A DNA stretch of 10,709 nucleotides from NCBI GenBank assembly GCA_034678345.1, contig JAXDBZ010000298.1:1-10709 (forward strand), written 5' to 3'. This document shows positions 6,689-10,709 of the stretch, piece by piece. This DNA is from JANXPZ01 sp034678345 (lineage in GTDB: Bacteria; Eisenbacteria; RBG-16-71-46). The translations under genes and the position numbers were made by a program. Within the stretch, counting starts at the first letter, position 1. Each line of letters opens with the position of its first letter. The notes below the pieces were generated by a model. The model saw only the letters and a program-made list of their open reading frames with translations, was not told the DNA's origin and searched no databases.

Positions 6689-6711
6689 GCCCGCGCCTCA
6701 GCCGGGCGGGC
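6689..6711 (-). terminator. Possible weak terminator after the FIST gene
   Basis: A perfect 6-bp stem (GCCCGC/GCGGGC, loop 11) just past the FIST stop, followed on the minus strand by a pyrimidine-rich CGTCTCTCT. It is short and could be chance; if real, it separates the FIST operon from the DUF362 promoter. Confidence 0.25.
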
Positions 6712-6712
6712 T

Positions 6713-7915
6713 CTACTTCGGCGCCGCCCCGGCCCGCAGGATGGCGATGCTGGCGGTGTGGCCGTGCAGGAAGCAGCGCTCGCCCACCGGGCCGATCTCG
6801 CCGGCGCAGAACATCCCCGCCGCCGGCACGCCGCCGAGCGCCGCCTGCAGCGGCGCGATGTCGCCGTCGGGGGCGCCGTAGAGGCCGCGGCCACGCCCGT
6901 TGCAGGCGAAGAGCAGCGCCGCCTCGGGCCGGCTGTCGAAGGCCTGCGGCGACAGGAGCATCTCGAGGTCCTCGCGCGCCGTCCCGGCGTCGCGCACGTG
7001 CAGGCGCACCGCCTGCCCGGGGGCCACGCGGTCCCCCACCGCCAGCAGCCCGCGCCCGCGGTCGCCGCCCAGCACGGCGCGGACCAGGTAGTCGCCGCGC
7101 CCGGCGGCGTCGGGGCGCACGGGCAGGCCGACGTAGATGCCGTAGCCGAGGCGTTCGCGGTCGTCGTCGGACAGCTCCTGCAGCACCTCCTCGACCCGCT
7201 CGACCGCGGGCCGCCCGTCCAGCTCGGCGATGACGTTGCCCTGGCTGCGCGTCACCTTCAGCACGGGCCCGATGGCGCGGCAGCCCTGCGAGACCACGAC
7301 GTCGGCGCGCACGGCGCCGGCCAGCGCGATGCCCACGCCGCCGCCGCCCGACACCCAGTCGTTCAGCAGCAGCGCGTTCGAGCCCGGGCGCGGCGCGGCG
7401 CTGGCGAGCCCGCCCACCAGCCGCACGCGCGGCGCCTGGCGCGCGAACGCGGCGAACAGACCGGCCAGGTCGAGACTGAACGGGTCGCCCAGCACCAGCA
7501 CCAGTTCGGCGTCCTTCGTCCCCGGCGCCATCCGCGCGAACGTCGCGGGATCGGCGGCGGCCTCGTCCCAGCCGTCGCTCACCAGCACGAACGGCTCGAC
7601 CTTCACCCCCGGCAGGCGCGCGGCGATGACCGACAGGCCCGGCCCGCCCTCGATCTCGTGCTCGGTGCTGACCACGCCGTAGGCGCTGGCGCCGGCCAGG
7701 CAGCGCGGGTGCAGGCGCTCGCGCAGCAGGTGGGCGAGCGGCTCGGCCGAGGCGACGTGCCGGGCGGTGAAGAAGGCGAGCAGCAGGTCCGGCGGCCCGG
7801 CGGCGAACGTCTCCGCCAGCGTCTCGGCGACCTCGAGCCCGGCGCCGACCGCGTCGGGGTGGGTCGAGGCCGCGGCCGCCCAGCAGCGGCCGCCGCGGGC
7901 GGCGGCCTCGTTCAT
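6713..7915 (-). CDS. Stand-alone FIST sensory-domain protein
   Basis: 400-residue protein made of FIST_N (about residues 35-230) and FIST_C (about 235-385), a ligand-sensing module usually fused to or near signal-transduction outputs; small ligands such as amino acids have been proposed. Visible marks are LAGASAYGVVSTEHEIEGG near residues 73-91, VRLVGGLASAAPRPG (164-178), LLFACNGRGRGLYG (344-357 region, Cys338) and AGMFCAGEIGPVGER followed by LHGHTA (392-398). No kinase, receiver, GGDEF, methyl-accepting or DNA-binding domain is attached. No signal peptide. ATG 7913-7915 overlaps the stop of the upstream secreted-protein gene as ATGA, and no Shine-Dalgarno is seen, so translation is probably coupled. 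It is the last gene of the 10575-6713 cluster. Stop is TAG. Confidence 0.88.
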   Translation of the reverse strand: MNEAAARGGRCWAAAASTHPDAVGAGLEVAETLAETFAAGPPDLLLAFFTARHVASAEPLAHLLRERLHPRCLAGASAYGVVSTEHEIEGGPGLSVIAARLPGVKVEPFVLVSDGWDEAAADPATFARMAPGTKDAELVLVLGDPFSLDLAGLFAAFARQAPRVRLVGGLASAAPRPGSNALLLNDWVSGGGGVGIALAGAVRADVVVSQGCRAIGPVLKVTRSQGNVIAELDGRPAVERVEEVLQELSDDDRERLGYGIYVGLPVRPDAAGRGDYLVRAVLGGDRGRGLLAVGDRVAPGQAVRLHVRDAGTAREDLEMLLSPQAFDSRPEAALLFACNGRGRGLYGAPDGDIAPLQAALGGVPAAGMFCAGEIGPVGERCFLHGHTASIAILRAGAAPK

Positions 7916-8604
7916 CGGTCCGCGGCCGGCGCGAGGCGCAGCGTCTGCTCGAGCCGCAGGCGCCGGTCCTCGCCCAGCTCGCGACGCTCGCGCTGCACGA
8001 CCTCCATCACCACCGCGGCCACCTGCCGGCCGGCGAGCTGGTGGTAGGCGGCGTCCACCGGGTGCCCGGCGGGGAAGCGCAGCCACTCCGTGCGCGGCGC
8101 CGGCGGCGCCACGGTCTGCGCCAGCTCGCGCCACGAGCCGGACGCGGGCGCCAGGGCCGTGACGGTGACCCCCACCTCGAGCCCGGGCCAGGCCCGCGCC
8201 GTGGAGTCGGCGGTGCTGTCGCGGGGCACCCGCCACGCCAGCCGCACGCGCACGGTCCAGGCGCCCTTGTCGTCCGGCCCGTCGGCCAGGCGCAGGCCGC
8301 ACACCACCGGCGCGTCGGGCTTCCACACCCGGTCGCGCCGCGCGAAGCGCTCGCTCGGCACCTCGCGCTCGCCGAAGCGGCCGCGGAAGCCCTTCACGAA
8401 CGCCTCGCGCCCGGCCGGTGCCGCGGGCACGCCCTCGATCGTCTCCACCCAGACCGGCACCGGCGCGCCGGTGGTCGGCATGAGCGAGTCCACTTCGGCC
8501 TCGTCCATCTCGTGCGGCCGTTCGGTCGGGATGACGGTGTGGCCGGGCAGGTCGGGCAGGGCCTGCATCAGCACGATGCCGAGGAGCAACAGCAGCCGGC
8601 TCAT
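7912..8604 (-). CDS. Predicted secreted protein of unknown function
   Basis: 230 residues with a hydrophobic N-terminus (MSRLLLLLGIVLMQALP) that looks like a signal peptide, with a plausible cleavage near residues 17-25 but no lipobox Cys. The mature part is Pro/Arg/Val-rich with beta-prone stretches (TVRVRLAWRV, LEVGVTVTAL, QVAAVVMEVVQRE) and no catalytic motif I recognise. I cannot assign a family. ATG 8602-8604 has GAGGA a few bases upstream, overlapping the methyltransferase stop, and the gap between the two genes is seven bases. Its own stop overlaps the FIST start. GC-rich third positions match its neighbours, which supports it as a real gene. Placement suggests an export-side partner of the FIST protein, but that is inference. 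Confidence 0.75.
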   Translation of the reverse strand: MSRLLLLLGIVLMQALPDLPGHTVIPTERPHEMDEAEVDSLMPTTGAPVPVWVETIEGVPAAPAGREAFVKGFRGRFGEREVPSERFARRDRVWKPDAPVVCGLRLADGPDDKGAWTVRVRLAWRVPRDSTADSTARAWPGLEVGVTVTALAPASGSWRELAQTVAPPAPRTEWLRFPAGHPVDAAYHQLAGRQVAAVVMEVVQRERRELGEDRRLRLEQTLRLAPAADR

Positions 8605-8611
8605 CGCGTCC

Positions 8612-9418
8612 TCATTTCCGCACCGCCCAGACCAGCAGCGTCGCGCCCAGCCGCCGCACGAGCGGCAGCGACTCCAGCGTCCGCTCGGTGAGCCGGCCGG
8701 CGCCGAGCAGCGCGTCGGGCAGCGTCTTGGGCACCCAGAGGAAGCGCCTCGCGCCCAGCACCTCGAACCCCGCCGCGGCCAGCCCGCCCGTGAGCTCGGC
8801 CGCGGGCAGCGGATGATGGTAGCGGTAGGGATGGTAGGTGGCGGGATCGTCGCTCGCCTCGGGGAAGCACGAACTGGGCAGGCGGCGCCGCAGCGCCGGC
8901 CAGCGCACCGCCAGCCGCTTCGTCGCCTCGATCGGCGACTCGAGGTTGGGCGTGGAGAGGGCGAGCCGGCCGCCCGGCCGCAGCACGCGCGCCAGCTCGG
9001 CGTACACCGCGGCCCGGTTCGGGCGGAAGACGTGCTCCATCGTCTCGACCGAGACCACGCGGTCGAAGGTGGCGTCGCGGTAGGGCAGCGCCCTGGCGTT
9101 GGCCTGCGCCAGGCCGAGGCCGGCGCCGTCGGGCAGCTCGCGGCGCGCCCAGGCGAGCTGGTCGTGCGCCAGGTCCACGCCGCTCACGGCGCAGCCCGCC
9201 TCGCGCGCCCAGTGTGTGCCGTAGGCCCAGCCGCAGCCGACGTCGAGCACGCGCAGCCCCGGCGCCAGCGCCGCGTGCGCCAGCACCTCGCGGAAGCGCC
9301 GCACCATCATGTAGCGGCACACGCGCGGGCCGAGGTACCAGTACTCGACGAGATAGGGCAGCCCGTCCCGGCGCGCGATCTCGAGCGCCGGCTCGCGCCG
9401 CAGGACGGCGTCCGTCAC
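8612..9418 (-). CDS. Class I SAM-dependent methyltransferase
   Basis: 268-residue methyltransferase of the Rossmann type. SAM-binding motif I is LRVLDVGCGWAYG (55-67), the acidic end of beta-2 is GVDLAHDQL (80-88) with D82, motif post-II is VVSVETMEHVF (121-131), and LRPGGRLALSTPN (146-158) is the beta-5 region. A helical N-terminal lid (1-50, with PYLVEYWYLGPRV) and a C-terminal helix ending VWAVRK frame the core. No substrate-specific motif is visible, so small molecule, lipid or protein could be the acceptor. GTG 9416-9418 overlaps the upstream gene's stop as GTGA and follows GGAGG by four bases. A longer in-frame run upstream crosses the thioesterase and membrane-protein genes and is not coding. 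Confidence 0.92.
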   Translation of the reverse strand: MTDAVLRREPALEIARRDGLPYLVEYWYLGPRVCRYMMVRRFREVLAHAALAPGLRVLDVGCGWAYGTHWAREAGCAVSGVDLAHDQLAWARRELPDGAGLGLAQANARALPYRDATFDRVVSVETMEHVFRPNRAAVYAELARVLRPGGRLALSTPNLESPIEATKRLAVRWPALRRRLPSSCFPEASDDPATYHPYRYHHPLPAAELTGGLAAAGFEVLGARRFLWVPKTLPDALLGAGRLTERTLESLPLVRRLGATLLVWAVRK

Positions 9419-10068
9419 CTCGCCTCCGGGGGCGGCTCGGACTCGGGCCCGCTGGCCAGCTCGCGCAGCGTCTCCTCCGCGATGCGGCGCGCCTCCTCGA
9501 TCTCCGCGTCGCCCACCGGCTCGGGCTCGCCGTCCGGGCCGAGCGGCGGCTTCACCACCAGGCGCTCGAGCATCTCGCGCGCGGCGCCGGCGGCCTCCTC
9601 GGTCTCGAAGCTCCAGGCCGAGTACTCGCGGTCGCGTCCCAGCGTCTCGATGCACCACGGCGCCTCGCCGGGCGTGCCGCGCACGACGCGGGCGGCGACC
9701 AGGTCGCCGGCCGAAAGCACGACCGCCGGCCGCGCCTTGCGCGCCTCGCGCTGCTTCGGCAGCCCGCTCGCGCCCAGGGCCGACTCCGACGCCAGCTCCT
9801 CGCCGGACACCGTCTCCTCCTCCGCCGGGGCCCAGAGGCGCACGCCGTCGCCGAAGGGCACGAACGTCCAGCCGTCCGAGGACAGGACGGCAAACTCGTC
9901 GCCGGGCTCCTCCCCAGGCTCCGCCTCGGCCACCGGCTCCGGCTCGGGCGCCTGCCCCGACAGCATCGGGCGGTCCACGCTCTCGTCGCCGCGCGAGGTC
10001 GCGCGCAGCGCCAGCGCCAGCGCCGCCGCGCCGGCCACCACCAGCACCCCCATCAGCGTCGAGTCCAT
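9415..10068 (-). CDS. Single-pass membrane protein of unknown function
   Basis: 217 residues: one N-terminal hydrophobic helix (about 4-23, LMGVLVVAGAAALALAL), then a Pro/Glu-rich acidic linker (35-57) and a soluble region with no motif I recognise (FAVLSSDGWTFVPFGDGVRLW near 59-79; PAVVLSAGDLVAARVV near 113-128), ending in an acidic, Pro/Glu-rich tail. The helix looks uncleaved, so an inner-membrane anchor is likely; which side the soluble part faces cannot be told. ATG 10066-10068 is supported by GGAGGT five bases upstream. It lies 24 bases after the thioesterase and overlaps the methyltransferase start (GTGA). Strong ribosome site and matching codon use support it as a gene. Confidence 0.75.
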   Translation of the reverse strand: MDSTLMGVLVVAGAAALALALRATSRGDESVDRPMLSGQAPEPEPVAEAEPGEEPGDEFAVLSSDGWTFVPFGDGVRLWAPAEEETVSGEELASESALGASGLPKQREARKARPAVVLSAGDLVAARVVRGTPGEAPWCIETLGRDREYSAWSFETEEAAGAAREMLERLVVKPPLGPDGEPEPVGDAEIEEARRIAEETLRELASGPESEPPPEAR

Positions 10069-10073
10069 GCGTG

Positions 10074-10079
10074 ACCTCC
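10074..10079 (-). promoter_or_regulatory. Shine-Dalgarno of membrane-protein gene
   Basis: GGAGGT five bases before ATG 10066-10068, a full-strength site that supports this gene and its start. Confidence 0.65.
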
Positions 10080-10092
10080 CCGGGAGCGCGGG

Positions 10093-10575
10093 CTACGCGT
10101 CGGCCCGCTCCGCGTCCGCCACCGGCGCCGCGTCCCCGCGCAGCCACCGGAGCGCCTCGTCGTCGTCCGGCACCACCTCGAACGAATCGCGCAGTTCGGC
10201 CGGCAGGGCCCGGGCCCGGCCGTCGGCCGTGCCCACCAGCACCCACAGCGTCTCGGCGCGCGCCACCACCTGTCCGTCGGCCGGCCGCCAGAAGAGGTAC
10301 TTGCGCAGCGAGCAGCGCGGCCTGAGATCGGCCACCCAGGTCGCCAGCCGCAGCCGGTCGTCGGCGAAGGCGGGGCGCAGGTACTCGATGGAGTGCGACC
10401 GCACCACCCAGGCGATCCCGGCGGCGACGTAGCGCGCGTGGTCCCAGCCGCGCGCCTCGGTGTGCTCGACGGCGGCGTCCTGCATCCAGCGCAGGTACTC
10501 GAGGTTGTTGACGTGGCGGTTCACGTCCATCGCCGACTCGGGGACCGTGAACTCGCGGACGTGGACCCTGGGCAT
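10093..10575 (-). CDS. Hotdog-fold acyl thioesterase
   Basis: 160-residue hotdog-fold enzyme that would hydrolyse an acyl-CoA or acyl-ACP thioester in the cytoplasm. The active-site segment MDVNRHVNNLEYLRWM (16-31) has D17, N19 and H21. It resembles plant FatA/FatB acyl-ACP thioesterases and bacterial 4HBT proteins (YbgC-like) closely. The core strands SHSIEYLRPAFADDRLRLAT and VVARAETLWVLV follow. No signal peptide. ATG 10573-10575 has no Shine-Dalgarno but has a TATATT box 7-12 bases upstream, so I infer a leaderless mRNA. It heads the five-gene cluster running to the FIST gene. Acyl-ACP versus acyl-CoA specificity cannot be decided from sequence. Confidence 0.9.
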   Translation of the reverse strand: MPRVHVREFTVPESAMDVNRHVNNLEYLRWMQDAAVEHTEARGWDHARYVAAGIAWVVRSHSIEYLRPAFADDRLRLATWVADLRPRCSLRKYLFWRPADGQVVARAETLWVLVGTADGRARALPAELRDSFEVVPDDDEALRWLRGDAAPVADAERADA

Positions 10576-10709
10576 GGCGTGAATATACCGCAGGCGGGCC
10601 CGCGCCTCCGCCGGCCCGCCCCAGGTCGTTCAGCACGCGCCGGGCGATGGCCGCGGCCGCGGCCGGCCGCGCCAGCCGGGCCTGGGACTCGCGCACGCGC
10701 TCGCGCGCC
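10576..10709. other. Unassigned edge sequence
   Basis: Apart from the -10 box at 10582-10587, I see no definable gene here. One minus-strand frame reads ARERVRESQARLARP then AAAAAIARRVLNDL, which looks like a real C-terminal helix, perhaps the end of a gene that continues beyond the window. It has no stop before entering the thioesterase gene in another frame. Either it is composition alone, or a frameshift or sequence error hides its stop. A second frame stops at the TGA in GTGCTGAACG (about 10633). Confidence 0.3.
10582..10587 (-). promoter_or_regulatory. -10 box for leaderless thioesterase operon
   Basis: TATATT (5/6 or near-consensus -10) ends six bases before the thioesterase ATG, so transcription is predicted to start at or next to the initiation codon. 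It is a rare A/T island in GC-rich sequence. No -35 consensus is evident in 10605-10610. Confidence 0.55.

Noticed and set aside
5585..8047. 820-residue plus-strand open frame
   Set aside because: It is antisense to the DUF362 and FIST genes, low-complexity (His/Arg/Ala/Gln-rich) and matches no family; long antisense frames are expected at this GC content.
8090..10432. 780-residue plus-strand open frame
   Set aside because: It is antisense to four well-supported genes and Ser/Arg/Pro-rich with no domain, so a GC shadow.
9419..10696. Extension of the methyltransferase to a ~694-residue protein
   Set aside because: It reads through the membrane-protein and thioesterase genes in the wrong frame with Arg/Gly-rich composition; the GTGA start at 9418 fits.
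1..10709. Mobile element, CRISPR array, phage, toxin-antitoxin or tRNA gene
   Set aside because: No spaced direct repeats, transposase or integrase motifs, terminal repeats or tRNA-like cloverleaf were found on either strand.

Overview
This is a very GC-rich bacterial chromosomal window (roughly 70% or more by eye), densely packed with genes that mostly lie on the minus strand. The housekeeping genes (fmt, def, yajC, tgt, acpS) are clearly bacterial. Gene order, GC content and the FIST and DUF362 families would suit a Gemmatimonadota- or Eisenbacteria-like lineage, or another high-GC group. That placement is inference only, because nothing here is diagnostic. I see no integrase, transposase, phage gene, CRISPR array, tRNA or rRNA, so this looks like ordinary core and semi-accessory chromosome.

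Region 1 (4-3261, minus strand) is a co-translational and translation-linked operon. It begins at a good sigma70-type promoter (TTGACG-N18-TACAGT) and runs tgt (tRNA-guanine transglycosylase), yajC (Sec accessory protein), def (peptide deformylase), fmt (Met-tRNA formyltransferase). yajC/def overlap by GTGA and def/fmt probably by CTGA, which would give fmt a rare CTG start supported by a well-placed Shine-Dalgarno. Def and Fmt are the two ends of the N-formyl-methionine cycle. acpS (3336-3716) is transcribed divergently from the same intergenic region and makes the phosphopantetheinyl transferase for acyl carrier protein.

Region 2 (3739-5435, minus strand) is a two-gene ABC-2 type exporter: an ATPase followed by an ATGA-overlapping six-helix permease. 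Its tail converges on acpS. Upstream of the ATPase is a perfect 13-bp inverted repeat, and beyond that a DUF362 protein (5501-6616) of unknown function with an unusual C-terminal tail.

Region 3 (6713-10575, minus strand) is a tightly coupled five-gene cluster: hotdog acyl thioesterase, single-pass membrane protein of unknown function, class I SAM methyltransferase, predicted secreted protein of unknown function, and a stand-alone FIST sensory-domain protein. Two of the four junctions are stop/start overlaps and the other two have gaps of 7 and 24 bases. The thioesterase has a TATATT -10 box six bases before its ATG and no Shine-Dalgarno, which suggests a leaderless transcript starts the operon. 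This cluster is the least explained part of the window. The last 134 bases hold no gene I can define with confidence.
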